A stretch of DNA of 64,000 nt from Agriotes lineatus (lineage: Eukaryota; Arthropoda; Insecta; Coleoptera; Elateridae), in assembly GCA_940337035.1 (NCBI GenBank), contig CALNHX010000286.1, positions 1-64,000 on the forward strand. Direction: 5' to 3'. Below are positions 9,680-20,549 of the stretch, piece after piece. The position numbers and the translations under genes are program-made. The notes beneath the pieces were generated by a model that was not told where the DNA came from, made no database searches, and saw nothing but the letters and a program-made list of their open reading frames with translations. The first letter of the stretch is position 1, and every line of letters starts with the position of its first letter.

Positions 9680-11040
9680 AATTCTATTAAATATAGCTGT
9701 AGAAATAATTACTTGCAGTTGAATTAATGTAAAATTAAAGCAATATAAAACATAGTTGTTAATATTTTTTATTATAATACTATAATAATATTTATATTTG
9801 ACCCTAGCTCAGGTTGGGTTCCATGAAATTACTTATTTAAATGACACCACAAATAACATATTATGTGACACATGGGTAAATTTTAGAAATGTCACTATGA
9901 CAATAAGTAATTACGTTTTTTCACTACCTTCTTTGTAAATGAACCTTACACTGTCAAGTTTGAGGGATGTAGGCTACATTTACCAAAATTGTTACAGTAT
10001 CCATGACAATGTACTTACTTCCCTAGAGAAGTGAACTGCTTACATCCCGCATGTATTACAACTGATAAGATGCCATGTCTGTCACTTGGTTAACACGAAA
10101 AAAACCATGGTCGTTCGTACTATTATCCATTTTTAATCAGAATACAAGCACAAAGACCACAAAACAGCATTTGCAATCGTATTTACGCATTTTTTCCAAT
10201 AATTTTTCACAGTGCGTTTATAACTGTCAAACAAAACGTTGCAGCGCTATAAGGCTACTATAGTTTAGCAAATGTCATAATTTTAGGCCAGGTTATTACC
10301 AATCATTTACTTTACAAAAGGAAATATTGGTAGTGAAAAAAATTATGTATCCCTTGTAAAGTAATATACTATTTATTCCGACAAAACTCTACTATAATCC
10401 CAAAATCTCTTACTCATACCTGTGCACACAGACCATCCACTAATCGTTTTATTCATTCTTGTCCTAGTTTCTTATCTACAGACACCAAATGCCCGCAGTC
10501 AAAATTTCCTTTATTTCCTCAGCTACAGCAGCCAAACACCAACTACGCCACCAACAAAGCAGCCTACCACCAGCAATCAGCACTCCTCCGATTTCAACGC
10601 CACAACTAATATCAAACACGTCACCAGCAACGCAGTCTGTAGCTACCACCACCAATAATAGTACTCATCCAATTTATACTTATTATTTTAGCCCATGATT
10701 GCACACTCTTAACATGTGCATTATCTCTATCAATAAAAATATTTTTTCATTAATTAACAGAGTTTATTTTTAATTTTCATACAGAAAATAAAATTTACAA
10801 TTGTCCAAATTTGATTTCCGTCGTTACTTGTTTTTATCAACACACTGTATCCCTTAGGTTACATTTTTAAATTACAGAGTTACTTATGAATTTCTAAATA
10901 TTATACACTCTTTAAATTATAGGTACTTCCACATTGTATTTAATAACATTCATTATTTAATATTCAATAAATCTAATAATAATAATAATAATGGTGAGAC
11001 ACTAACACCCCATGAAGGAGCTTGGCCTGCTAATATGATA
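9680..11040. other. AT-rich stretch; one Pro/Thr-rich short frame, no recognised gene
   Basis: AT-rich sequence with a small inverted repeat (TTACTTTACAA at 10311 / TTGTAAAGTAA near 10355). From about 10420 to 10690 the composition changes to C- and A-rich, giving overlapping frames rich in Pro, Thr, Gln and Ser; one of these (10489-10698) ends THPIYTYYFSP. No known domain. An AATAAA lies at about 10730 and an AAT microsatellite at about 10975-10993. Confidence 0.4.
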
Positions 11041-11059
11041 AAATTAAGGCTATTTCAAA

Positions 11060-11150
11060 TAGCAGGTTAGGTTTTGCGTCAGTTTTGACACAAATTGACT
11101 TAAAACATAACCTGATAACCTCGAATTTGACATAGACTTACAGTCTTGCC
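11060..11150. repeat. Degenerate copy of the TTAGGTTTTGCGTCAG repeat
   Basis: Sequence from GGTTAGGTTTTGCGTCAG through GAATTTGACATAGACTTACAG is shared with 26502-26575. Here the right arm has mutated and the perfect palindrome seen at 26502 is lost. Confidence 0.7.
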
Positions 11151-11224
11151 AATTTCAAGTAAAACTTTAGATTGCATTATAGGAAATTCAAAGCGTACTA
11201 GATGTAATTCATTTTAAGACACCC

Positions 11225-11650
11225 GGTAGTATTCCAACCATAAATTGGAAAGCTATTTAAAATCCAGTACACCATGAAAAGTGTAAGTCATGTCCAAGTT
11301 GGTTTCATACAATCGGTAAATAATATTCTAATGTCAATCAGCTTTCAAGTAATGACAGTTCATCTGCAAATTGTACATGTAACTATTTTGTTAAGGCATT
11401 GTAACATTGTGCATATTTAAGTAGGTGATAGTTGAGTTTTTAAAACCGTATAGTAGCATAAAAAATGTTGAAAAACGTATCTGTCTGCCAAACTTCCCAT
11501 TACATCTGTCAAATTTGAAGGTTATTATCGAAGTGTCACTGAATGACAATCAAACAGCAATTTTATGAATTAAATTAGGAAGTGACTTACGGTTCTCAAT
11601 GCTTGCCTGATTTTAAATAGCTTTCCAATTTCTGGTTGGAATACTATACC
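11225..11650. mobile_element. MITE with TIRs of about 43 bp
   Basis: The left end reads GGTAGTATTCCAACC, then AAATTGGAAAGCTATTTAAA. The reverse complement of the right end reads GGTATAGTATTCCAACC, then AAATTGGAAAGCTATTTAAA. The interior has no coding capacity. A clear target duplication is not visible, so the superfamily is unassigned. Confidence 0.8.
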
Positions 11651-11939
11651 TATTAAATTTCTTAAAAACGCATGTTTAACTACCAATTATGGCAAAGTGA
11701 CCATTCTCATATTAATTCCAAAACATTTACATTTATTAAGTCCATCTAATTATCAATAAATCAAGAACCTTTCCTGAGTCTTTTTAATATTAAAATAATT
11801 TAATTTCTTTATTAATTAATGAATAAATCTCCAAAATATCACAGCAATATATTATCAGTTCTCCTTGTTAACCTTCCGGTGTAGAGGTTAGTGCTCCTAG
11901 TCTCTCCCTTCTTGTTATTCCTTTTACTATTCTCAGTTA

Positions 11940-12880
11940 TTTCATTTCTATTGCTTATAATCTTGCAATTTGCTATCCATGTTACTTGTGAACGCACATG
12001 ATTCGCTGCCATAAGTTAGTATTGGTATGTATATTGCCTTGAACACTGTAATTTTCGTCTTTATAGATATCTCCTTCTCCCGTGTTGCTGCTTGTCTTAT
12101 TGCATGGTGTGTTTTCATGGTTTCTCCATTTATTTCATTTATATCCGTGTTTTCCATTGCGCTTTATTGTCACTTTAAGATATTTAGTTTGTGATACTTG
12201 TTTAATTGCTTCTTTACCTATTTCAATGTTCATTGTATCTATGGAGAAAGCGCGCTTATTCTATTAATAATCACGTTTCTCACATCAAATATATTATTCA
12301 TTAAAAAACATGTTGTAACTGACAAGACAATATTAATTAAAGTTGCTTTTCTAAGCCGCCCTTTTTCGCCTGCTATCTTGATCGCCACATATTATTTTCT
12401 CCTTTTGTTATCATCATTACAGGTGTCTTTTTAGTGTTAGCTTATATACCATATTTTAACAGTGTGTTGTTCCAAGTATGTGAGTTATTTCGTAGTACCT
12501 GTTTACTGCTGGTTGTAATTACAAGATTATCTGCAAATACGCATTCAAGTATTTCGCTGGTTAAAATTTTCTAGTTTCTATATGTAGTTTATCTAAACTT
12601 GGCTTCCATTTTTCCATTATTTTGTCTATGAATACATTGAACACTATTGGACTTAGTAACACCTTCCTGTCTCAACCCATCTCTGGTTTCAAATTTACCG
12701 GATTTTCTGTTTCTACTGATCGATATTCTGGCTGTACAAGCTTTTAATGGCTGCTATAAGTGTACTTTCCACTCGTCCTTCGGCTCGTAATTTTTTCAGA
12801 GGCAGTTTTTTTTGTAAATTGCCAAGCAACGAAATTCTTATTAAAATGTCAAGTTTACTTCGACAAAAAAAACTCTCGTG
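11940..12880 (-). pseudogene. Non-LTR RT remnant (unassigned clade)
   Basis: Minus-strand frames contain VESTLIAAIKSLYSQNI (RT before the Q-G block), then SPIVFNVFIDKIMEKW (the region after the QG motif), a degraded active-site zone near 12520, and finally KTKITVFKAIYIPILTYGSE (12060-11990), a standard thumb-domain block. Order and spacing fit a non-LTR RT of the RTE, CR1 or R2-like range; too much is lost to choose. The remnant abuts the truncated integrase end of BEL/Pao copy 1 near 12900. Confidence 0.65.
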
Positions 12881-12917
12881 TAATTATAAGTGATAATTTT
12901 TGACAAACTCAGGTTTC

Positions 12918-13640
12918 TCACTTTCGACAAGATTTATGTAAAATTCTCGCAAAATATTTATCTGCTGCTATCAAATTAGTTGCATTGTCGCTATGTATTT
13001 CAGTTGGCAAGCCGCGACTTGAAACAAATCTCTTAACACTATTTAAAATTGATTCTGTTGTCAAATCGTTGACTAGCTCTATATGCATTGCTTTGGAACT
13101 AAAGCAAACAAAGATACAAATATAAGTTTTGATAATTTTTTTATTTCTTAATTTAGTCTCCCTTACAAAAAAGAGACCACCAAAATCTAAATTGGTTATT
13201 GTGAAAGGACGTGATGGTTTGATTCGACCTGCTGGTAAATTTACCACTTTATAGTTAATGGTCTTTGGATTGCTGTTAAAGCATGTCAAACAATTTTTCA
13301 AAATTCGCTTTATTGTTCTTAAGCCCGATACAGTCCAGTACTTTTCTTTTATGTTTGAAAGTATAATAACTGAGATCCTGCATATAAATTCATATGATGT
13401 TGTTTTACTAACAATTTTGTTAATACATGTCTCCTTGGCAAAATTATAGGATGTTTCTTATTGGATTCAAGATCCCCGTTAACTAGCCTACCGCCAACCC
13501 TTAGAATGTTTTTGGTATCGACAAATGGTTTTAATCTCAATATGCTGCTGCTCCGCGGAAGCTTCCTATATCCTTCCCCAAATTCGTTATTGAGTGAAAC
13601 ATTTCTCCTTGTGCTAGCCTGATTAGCTTGCATTCTGCGT
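12918..13640 (-). pseudogene. BEL/Pao copy 1 integrase (truncated)
   Basis: The N-terminal zinc-binding region is in 13633-13349 (KKHPIILPRRHVLTKLL, HHMNLYAG: the two histidines), and the paired cysteines follow after a frameshift in NCLTCFN at 13295. The catalytic core follows with NLDFGGLFF (first Asp), SSKAMHIELVNDLT, and EIHSDNATNL (second Asp). The expected WWGG-type block and C-terminus are missing, because the frame ends at about 12918 where unrelated RT sequence begins. It would have joined the cDNA to the chromosome. Confidence 0.85.
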
Positions 13641-14532
13641 TCTTAAGTTCTTCCGTTTCAAGCACGCTGCTCTTTTTTACCTTACCCCTTGATACATTCG
13701 AAATGAATTTGCAACACCAAGCTGTGACTTTAAGCAACTTTCTGTAACTGGAAAATCTGAAGAATATCGATTCATTATTTACTTGCAATAGAGTTATATT
13801 TAAAGTCTTTCCTTCTGAAATTTCAGTAGGACTAAAAACAATTGAAATTGGCCACTTGTTTTCTTCCAAACTTAACCATAAAGGTCCGCACCACCAAATG
13901 AACTGCCTTAATTTATCAACTTCTAACCATCTGCTAAGTATGTCAGCGAGATTGTCCTCTGACCTGACATGCCGCCAAATAAAACCTTTATTAGTCAAAT
14001 TTTGAATGCATGCCACTCATATTGACCACAAATACCTTCCAGGCTGATGAATGGCTGTTTAACCAATGCAAGACAATGCTAGAATCTGTCCAACAGGTCA
14101 CTATCGAAAAGTTTAATTGTAACTCTCTGATTGCCACCTTCAACAGTTTTGATATCAGCACTGTTCTAGTTCTAGCTTTGGCAATGTAAGATGCCTTATT
14201 GATGCCTCTCTCGCCTTGGCGCATATTAATCTAACCGTGACATGACCGTCCTTCTTTACGCTTCTGCCATAAATGCCACAGCCGAATGCACTTTGGCTTG
14301 CATCGGAAAACCCGTGCAGTTCTACCCCATAAATCTCCTTAAAAACTATGTGTCGTGAGATTTCTAAGATATTTAATTTGAGGAGATGATCCGTTATGAA
14401 AAGCCATTCTGAAATTAAGTCTGCAGGAATGCTCTCATTCCATTCTAATTTTGACATCCTCAGTTTTTGTAAAAACACCTTTGAGACACTGGATATTATG
14501 GACAATATCTTTCGCCTGGTAAACCTACGCAT
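13537..14532 (-). pseudogene. BEL/Pao copy 1 RNase H and connection region
   Basis: Frames at 14532-14155, 14224-13991 and 14016-13537 join in order. They contain GFSDASQSAFGCGIY (the RNase H-like Asp block of BEL/Pao), LPKLELEQC, CWTDSSIVLHWLNS and VRSEDNLADILSRW, all hallmark BEL/Pao blocks, followed by the linker to integrase. Each junction needs a frameshift, so the copy is inactive. It degrades the RNA strand during reverse transcription in active relatives. Confidence 0.85.
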
Positions 14533-15020
14533 ATTAAGCCTAGCGCCTTTATATAATCAGAAGCCTTTATAAAATGTTTTTCATTGTTTGACACACATTG
14601 TGAATTTTGTAATAACTCTGACAAATTACTTCGCCACTTTCGGAGGTGTAAATATGCGTCACTTAGAATTTCATCTGCCTGTCTTCTCAGTAACAATGCA
14701 TCTTCCAGATTGTCTGCCTTGGAAGTGTAGTCGTGTACGTATGTGTCTTCTATAATCAATCTGGAAGTCTCAGGATATTTCTACTTGAATTTTAAGGCAA
14801 TTTCCCTCACACGTGTCGCAAGATAAGTTGCTGATTTTAAAGCATATGTGACAGTTTTCAACTTATAGATGGAAATCGGATCGTTTATACAACGCCTCCA
14901 AATTACTCTTTAACAATCACATTGCATTTGATTGAAAAATAACTGCCTGAACATCTGTCTAATGTCAGCTAACAGGACAATGTTGAATTTTCTAAATCTC
15001 AATAAGATTGAAAATATAGT
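14496..15020 (-). pseudogene. BEL/Pao copy 1 RT, active-site half
   Basis: Minus-strand sequence just left of the foldback (about 15015-14940) gives FSILLRFRKF and VLLADIRQMFRQ, the RT block with the first catalytic Asp. The frame at 14759 starts near the second active site, where DTYVHDYTSKAD stands where a YVDD-type motif is expected; the first Asp is replaced by His. LEDALLLRRQADEIL and LHLRKWRSN follow as the thumb. RT function is lost by this change as well as by frameshifts. Confidence 0.8.
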
Positions 15021-15071
15021 CTGTTTTTTTGCTTTATGATTCAGAGCAGGCCTTGCATTTATCATATTTTA

Positions 15072-16078
15072 GCAGTGTACAACAGTTTAGTTACAAAATA
15101 TACCTAACGTCAAAATCAAGGTCCCCGAGATTGTCACGTTGACACTTCAAGAACGTTTAATAAAATGCCACGAAAAAGCAGCATTAATAGTACAGCTATC
15201 AGCTAAAGTAGCTATAAAACGCTGTTTTACTAATATAAAAGATATCAATGGTAAATTAAGTAAAACAGCCATAATTGGAAGAGTTGGTCAAATCCTTGAT
15301 GTAAGTATCAATAATTAAACCATTATAAAATTCCTTACAATTTGTTATTATGTTAGATTTTGAATGCAACTCTGTTTAATATTCTAAATGAAGCAAAATC
15401 ACAACTCCAGCAACAACTGAATGACAATATGAAAAAGGAAAAAGAATTTTTAACTTGGGAGGACTATAGTGACAGGAAATATTTACAATTTCGAAATTCT
15501 AGTGAAAAATGTATGTTCCGGTTTTTGGATAAAACTGGATATTTCGCAATGGAACCAGTCTGCATAGGTAGACCCACGACACAGACTTGAAAAGTAATCC
15601 ATCTAAAGTTAAGACGGAGAGAAAGAGATATACTATTTTGCATGCAGGATGCACATCAGGATTTTTACCAGGGTGTGACTTACTCATGGGTTCGGACAAT
15701 AATGACAGCTACTATCATAAGTGTATGAAAGGTGGCATTTTTAAGCAATGTTGAAAAAACAGTTAATCCCTCTTATATGTTTAACATAAATAATAACTTC
15801 TACAACACAGATTTGCAAACAAAAGTCATCAGCAAGTTTTTAATAATATATTTCCACATTAGAACATATAGAAATTTTATGGCGTTTCTGTACAGTTAGA
15901 TAACAACCATGTTTAAATAAAATATCTTAAAATAAAGCAGTACCTTATTTAATGTTAATGGTTCAGTAATTGTAGCTTTCATTGTGTATTATAGAGCTTA
16001 TAAGATAACACATTGACAGTTGTAATAAGTTTTTGACATTACTAGTGTTTTTTCTTTGTAACCAACTATCTACACTGT
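15072..16078 (+). mobile_element. Tc1/mariner-superfamily element, degenerate
   Basis: The ends are (G/A)CAGTGTA-type TIRs (15072 onward, and the inverse ending 16078), with matching subterminal GTTACAAA blocks, flanked by TA at 15070-15071 and 16079-16080. CAGT ends plus a TA duplication are characteristic of the IS630-Tc1-mariner superfamily. The interior carries a transposase remnant on the plus strand. It sits in the loop of a foldback that itself sits in Pao RT. Confidence 0.75.
15130..15765 (+). pseudogene. DDE-type transposase remnant in the Tc1/mariner element
   Basis: Plus-strand pieces include LQERLIKCHEKAALIVQL near 15150 and, after what looks like a small intron (donor GTAAGT near 15300, acceptor TTAG near 15357), KKEKEFLTWEDYSDRKY and GRPTTQT. 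After a frameshift come TILHAGC-type sequence, GFLPGCDLL and SDNNDSYYHKCMKGG. ILHAG followed by a DYH-like block is typical of insect DDE_3 transposases, where it lies between catalytic Asp residues. Stops and shifts abolish coding. The N-terminal part is not confidently recognised. Confidence 0.55.
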
Positions 16079-16134
16079 TACAAAAATGCAAAAACAAAGC
16101 CTGCTCTGAATCATAAAGCAAAAAAACAGACTAT

Positions 16135-16385
16135 AGTTCCGATTGAACCATTTTGCAATATGTCTTTGAGTGATAAATTATTGCTGACCTTTGAGCTAGC
16201 ATCAAAAACTATCAAACTTTTGCACACAGTGGTATGGTATATAATAGTTTCCATTGCCGTTTAATGCCAAAACATCTAATTCTGAACGAAATTCTATTAT
16301 CTTTCCCATGTGACCCAAACTTTCGTATTCGTTCATCTTTCGTTTTTATTTAACCGTTTTTCCAACCTATAAAATCCATTTATCT
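16135..16385 (-). pseudogene. BEL/Pao copy 1 RT, N-terminal half
   Basis: The minus strand from 16385 to 16135 reads MNEYESLGHMGKI and then, after a poor stretch, IVFDASSKVSNNLSLKDILQN. The first matches the linker just before RT in BEL/Pao; the second is the conserved VFDAS block of RT. The rest of RT continues across the foldback at 15020. Two palindromes (16407-16760) separate it from the upstream linker. Confidence 0.7.
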
Positions 16386-16406
16386 ACTCCAGTGGGATAA
16401 GTAATG

Positions 16407-16549
16407 CATTACGTCACTCATTTGACACTATTTTCGTTAGGTAATGAAGCTCATTACTCCACTCAGTTATGTAATGGTTTCATTACCCAACTGAGTTGTG
16501 TAATGACTTCATTACGTAACTGAAATAGTGTCAAATGAATGACATAATG
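16407..16549. repeat. 143-bp palindrome made of TAATG/CATTA blocks
   Basis: The left arm contains CATTTGACACTATTTT and TAATGAAG-type units; the right arm returns GAAATAGTGTCAAATG. Within the arms, ATTAC and TAATG words alternate, so many shorter hairpins are also possible. Inserted within BEL/Pao copy 1. Confidence 0.85.
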
Positions 16550-16643
16550 ACATTTGCCTACTAAAATATTTTTGAAAATGACAGATCTGACATTTCTCTT
16601 AATGCACTTTTCTCAATTTTAGGCAGTCGTAGATAAAATTTTG

Positions 16644-16760
16644 TACAATACATGTGTGATAATGCATCATTAATATACTTGTGTGCTTACATAACTCGTG
16701 CTACGCACTCGTTTGTAACTTACACACACGTATATTAATGATGCTGTTATCCCACTTGTA
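16644..16760. repeat. 117-bp palindrome with a GC-rich tip
   Basis: Arms share GTGTGATAA / TTATCCCAC-type ends and CATCATTAATATAC / GTATATTAATGATG. The centre reads TAACTCGTGCTACGCACTCG. Inserted within BEL/Pao copy 1. Confidence 0.85.
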
Positions 16761-16793
16761 TAGTAAATAGCTATTAAAGCTTCCGTAAAACTA

Positions 16794-17440
16794 TCAACTA
16801 ATATGACATTGTGATTTTAGTGGATAATCTACCATGAATCTGCTATCAGAATTCCTGACTGTAGTAGTCTTAAAATTGTTTTCACATTCAGCCTTTTCTG
16901 TTAAAAATGATTCACGTGGAAACTCGTTAGTCTTCCAAAACCTCTCTAAGGAATTTTGAATGGAATTACCGCTCTGAAAGCTTATGCAGCAAGCCTGTTC
17001 TGGGTAATAATGGCAATATTGCAAATTGATGCTACCGGTGACAAGCCAACCAACTTATATTCCCTCAAAATTATTTTACCCAATTCTATTTTCCTCGTCA
17101 GCATTAAATCGTAAAATATTTGAGCTCCTAATAGCAAGTCAATTTCAGTTGAAATGTTATAGTCATTTTCGGACATGTTGTTGAAACCTAAGAATTATAA
17201 TGTACGTTTCAGTTGATTGCTGACGCATGACCCTATGGTGGCTGTACCGGAATGTGCTGCCTGAGAAACACTTCATCTACCCCGACTGTTCTTACAATTC
17301 CGGTGCTAGAATATTTCAGACCTACTTTCCTTGCTAACTTATACGTTATGTAATTTGCTGTCAAGCCACTGTCTAAGAGTGCTCTAGCAATTACTTCCAG
17401 TCTCCTATAACCTAAATTTAAATTCTTTGACTCTTTGCAG
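16794..17440 (-). pseudogene. BEL/Pao copy 1 protease and protease-RT linker
   Basis: From right to left, about 17440-17230 encodes RALLDSGLTANYITYKLA, a retropepsin-type active site (DSG) followed by NYIT. Then 17176-16982 gives IDLLLGAQIFYDLML, a typical BEL/Pao protease block. 17024-16794 gives LERFWKTNEFP and TEKAECENNF with TTVRNSDSRFMVDYPLK, the linker before RT. Each segment is in a different frame. In active relatives the protease matures the gag-pol polyprotein. Confidence 0.8.
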
Positions 17441-17675
17441 TGAAAGATTATGTGATTTACCTTGCAATAATAACAAGAAATTGTTTTAGAAGCTTGAGCA
17501 ACATTACTAATTGCAAATATTTCATATATTTTTTTGAAGATATGAAATCACATAATCTTTCACTACAAAGAGTCCAAAAATTTAAATTCAGGTGATAGGA
17601 GACCGGAAGTAATTGCTAGAGCACTCTTAGACAGTGGCTCTACAGCAAATTACATAACTGATAAATTAGCATTAT
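17333..17675. repeat. Inverted duplication of the Pao protease start
   Basis: 17333-17465 (minus-sense protease) is repeated inverted at 17543-17675, where the plus strand now encodes the same protease start, with RPEVIARALLDSGSTANYI. The shared part includes AATCACATAATCTTTCACT and GGAAGTAATTGCTAGAGC. A spacer of about 77 bases separates the arms. The arms differ at several positions, so the event is not recent. Beyond 17675 the minus-sense gag resumes. Confidence 0.8.
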
Positions 17676-18654
17676 AAACTACCTTGCTTCCGCAGCTGTC
17701 AACTGGTTCTCCTAAAACCCTTAAAGCCCTAGAATGCTTTAAGTATTCATCAAATAAATTTCTTAAAGCTGCAGCATTTTCCTTGAACAAGATTGGTAAT
17801 TCCACTATTGCTTTAATATGAGCCCACATATCCAATTTCCTATTATAGAAACGTTCATTCAATAAATTCAAAGCGATTTCAAAGTTATCACATGAGGCCT
17901 GCAAAGATGCAATTGTTTCTGCCGACTTATCTTCTAACAATTCTTAAAATAATAAAATTTATAGTTTCTTATTTTTGGATTTTGACTGACCAATGCTTCA
18001 TAACTATTTTTGGAATTTGGCCAGTATTTATAACTACTATATTTCGGTAAATTTAATACCGGTAAACGAGCATATTCTGCTATTTTCACGTCAACTACCT
18101 GTACTAGTTGAGGTTGATTTGAACCGTCTGAATGAACAGACTGAGTATTCGAGTAATTAGAGTCGATTAGTCATTGTCGAATAGAAGAGATTATCAAACC
18201 CTGTTTACGCCAACATTTAAAGTGTGACCAAGGTGGGGTGAAATTTAGCACCGAGCCCAAACTGTAAAATTTAGGTGGTACGGTACAGCTCCTTGCAGGG
18301 CAACATTGTAACTTGTGACTTAGTGTAAATAAGCTCAAATAAATAGCTAAAATCTCGAGGAGTAATTTATTTAAAATACGACATAACCGTAACAAATAAA
18401 CCCTTCCTTTCCTTTTCATGATTTGCTTCCTGTTTCTTGTCAAGATCCTCAATTTCTATCTGAATGTTTTCGTATTTGCTTAACAGTTCACGAACATCGC
18501 GACATCTAATATTAACTTCAGCTAAATCACTGTCAGGTGTAAATTTATTTATGAAATTTGAAAACTTCGTGAATTTAATCTTTATTACCCCGGGCTTCGT
18601 AATCAGACTATTTAAAGCAGCCATATCGTTTGTATAAAACAGTAAAATTCCCAA
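17676..18654 (-). pseudogene. BEL/Pao copy 1 gag
   Basis: The minus-strand frame starting near 18654 reads AALNSLITKPGVIKIKFTKF, then ELLSKYENIQIEIEDLD (predicted coiled coil). After a divergent stretch (about 18370-18175) come LPVLNLPKYSS, LLEDKSAETIASLQ, FEIALNLLNERFYNRKL and MWAHIKAIVELP, the classic BEL/Pao gag (DUF1759-like) blocks. It ends next to the inverted protease duplication. Frameshifts are present. The gag protein would form the particle that houses reverse transcription. Confidence 0.85.
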
Positions 18655-18689
18655 AGGGAGTAATAGTAACCCTCCGCCAAGTAGTATAC

Positions 18690-18920
18690 TCTATAGTATT
18701 GCTAAGTAACTATAGATAAACAAAATATCAAGAGTAATAGACACTCCCGCAGTTTGTAAATTGATGTGAGCACCCTGTAATATTGCTAAGTAATCATAGG
18801 TAAACAACTCAAAGGGTATTAGAAACCCTCGCAAATAGTTGGTAAATTGATTTGAGCACCCTATAATATTGCTAAGTAATCATAGGTAAACAACTCAGAG
18901 TATTAGAAACTTTCGCACAC
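18690..18920. repeat. Tandem repeat, about 85-bp unit, nearly three copies
   Basis: ATTGCTAAGTAA recurs at about 18697, 18782 and 18867, each time followed by a TA(T)AG(A/G)TAAACAA-type block, a TATTAGAAAC block and GTAAATTGAT with GAGCACCCT. The third copy is partial. It lies immediately 5' of the Pao gag start and may belong to its 5' UTR. Confidence 0.8.
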
Positions 18921-19381
18921 ATGAACTACTTATAGGTATTATAAATCAAATCGAAAATGATCCTGCTTAACTACGATATTATCAAAACTTTGCGGTATGT
19001 GAACATGCGATTATTTTAATCTGAAGCTAACCAGTCGTTGAAATACTCTATCACAACCAATTAAAATTAAAACCATCTAATCTGCCTGATGTTGAAATGA
19101 AATCATTTGAACAGTGTGGCACAAATAGGTTAGGAGTGGGAGAAAGATGGAAATAGACTTGCCTGGCATGTGCCGCCTCTCAATGTGCGGTGTACTGCAG
19201 CTGGTTGTCTCGCTTGATCCCGCCAAACACGTGTTGTCTTCCAGATTTCTTCTACTCAATGCACATGTGTCTTCCCCATACGAATCGATAGTATTCACGC
19301 TCGATAGGACCAAAATGTCCGATGCACTCAGTTCAAAGATAAAAAGGTGGACTGTATGTTAAAAATATTGAAAATCTTGTA

Positions 19382-19624
19382 GTGTACTTGGCTCACTTTG
19401 AACTACCGTTCCTGGAGCCAGGATTTAAGAGAGAGAAAAATTAATCCGCTTCTTACGGTCTACACACATTTCTTACATTACACAAGAATGTTTGTACTAA
19501 GTACACACAAATATTAAACTGCAGCTAACCTAAATTCGTACCTTTGTACAAAAATATTGTCAAATTGCAATACCACTTGCATTTCTAGCTCTAGGAACGG
19601 TAACTCAAAGTGGGCGACGTACAC
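19382..19624. mobile_element. MITE of about 243 bp with TIRs of about 45 bp
   Basis: The left end reads GTGTACTTGGCTCACTTTGA, then TACCGTTCCTGGAGC; the reverse complement of the right end reads GTGTACGTCGCCCACTTTGA, then TACCGTTCCTAGAGC. TA precedes the left end. The interior is non-coding. Confidence 0.75.
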
Positions 19625-20549
19625 TTCCAAGCCAAAATATATACTGGCAACGATGAGTTAGTACAGTTACATTTCACTGTATTATAACTTATGAACTTAT
19701 GTTTGCTGCGAAGCACCGATGTGACCCGTTCGCCTGCCTTCTTTGCACTCCCTCTTATCGGCTGCTGCCTGCGGACGTTGCTTCTTCGCATACTAGTGGT
19801 GGGAGAATTTTACCCTCTGTGGTTCGTAACACTATTAGTAGGTACAGTAAAACTAGGGTTTAACCCAAATATAAAAAAAAGTTCTACCCAGCGGCAAACT
19901 GTTTAGTACCCTCATCTTAATAAGTGATAAAAAGTCGCACGACCTTGCGCGTCGGGTTTAGGTGTGAGGGGGTGGAAAGGTGGTAAGATGTAGGATTCAA
20001 CAGTTTTTCGCAAATATCTCGTTAACTATGATGTTTAGCGCAAACTTTAACGAATAGAAAATTAATCTACATTTAATTTTCAATAAAAATGGTCTTATGC
20101 ATTTTTGTGGTGCAGTAAAGGATTACGGAGGGGGCAAGAATGTCACTTTTCTGTTTAGCCAAAAAAAGAATGAACGCCTATGAACTCGTAATATTCGCTG
20201 CAAGCGTATTCTGTAAAGGGTTCAGGGAAGTGAAGAGGCCAAATGGTTATGGTGAAGAACCCAGCACAAAAGATGAACAACATTTACGCAGATCATCCAC
20301 TACTACACATGTTGAAGTGAAAGTGGAAGATACAATTAATGTCACCCTTGGACAAGCAGAATCCATATATATAATAGACTTGTCCGGGACGCTGGTCCGT
20401 CCGGGACGCTGTTTCAGCAACCAAACCGTAAGAGATAGAGAAAAAAGTTATTAAAGTTATATGTTTGGAATGGTCATGTCAGGTCAGGAACCGAATTTCA
20501 GTCACGTGACACTTCCGGTTTTCGAGAAATCACAAAAAATACCGTTTTT

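Larger units (their letters stand above)
15021..16131. repeat. Foldback of about 105 bp inside Pao RT, split by a Tc1/mariner element
   Basis: CTGTTTTTTTGCTTTATG and the following AGAGCAGGC at 15022-15053 recur inverted at about 16100-16131 (GCCTGCTCTGAATC, AAAGCAAAAAAACAG). With the 15072-16078 transposon removed, a palindrome of about 105 bp remains. Minus-strand Pao RT can be read on both sides: VFDASSKVSNNLSLKDILQN upstream at about 16240-16150, and FSILLRFRKF downstream. Confidence 0.7.
12900..18660 (-). mobile_element. BEL/Pao retrotransposon copy 1, broken, with nested insertions
   Basis: Read on the minus strand from 18654 to 12918 the order is gag, protease, linker, RT, RNase H, integrase, which is the BEL/Pao order. 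Frames are broken many times. Insertions inside it include foldback palindromes (16407-16549, 16644-16760), a foldback split by a Tc1/mariner element (15021-16131), and an inverted duplication of the protease start (17333-17675). The integrase is truncated at about 12915 and no 3' LTR is seen there. The 5' LTR was not identified either; sequence to the right of 18660 is tandem repeats. Confidence 0.85.
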
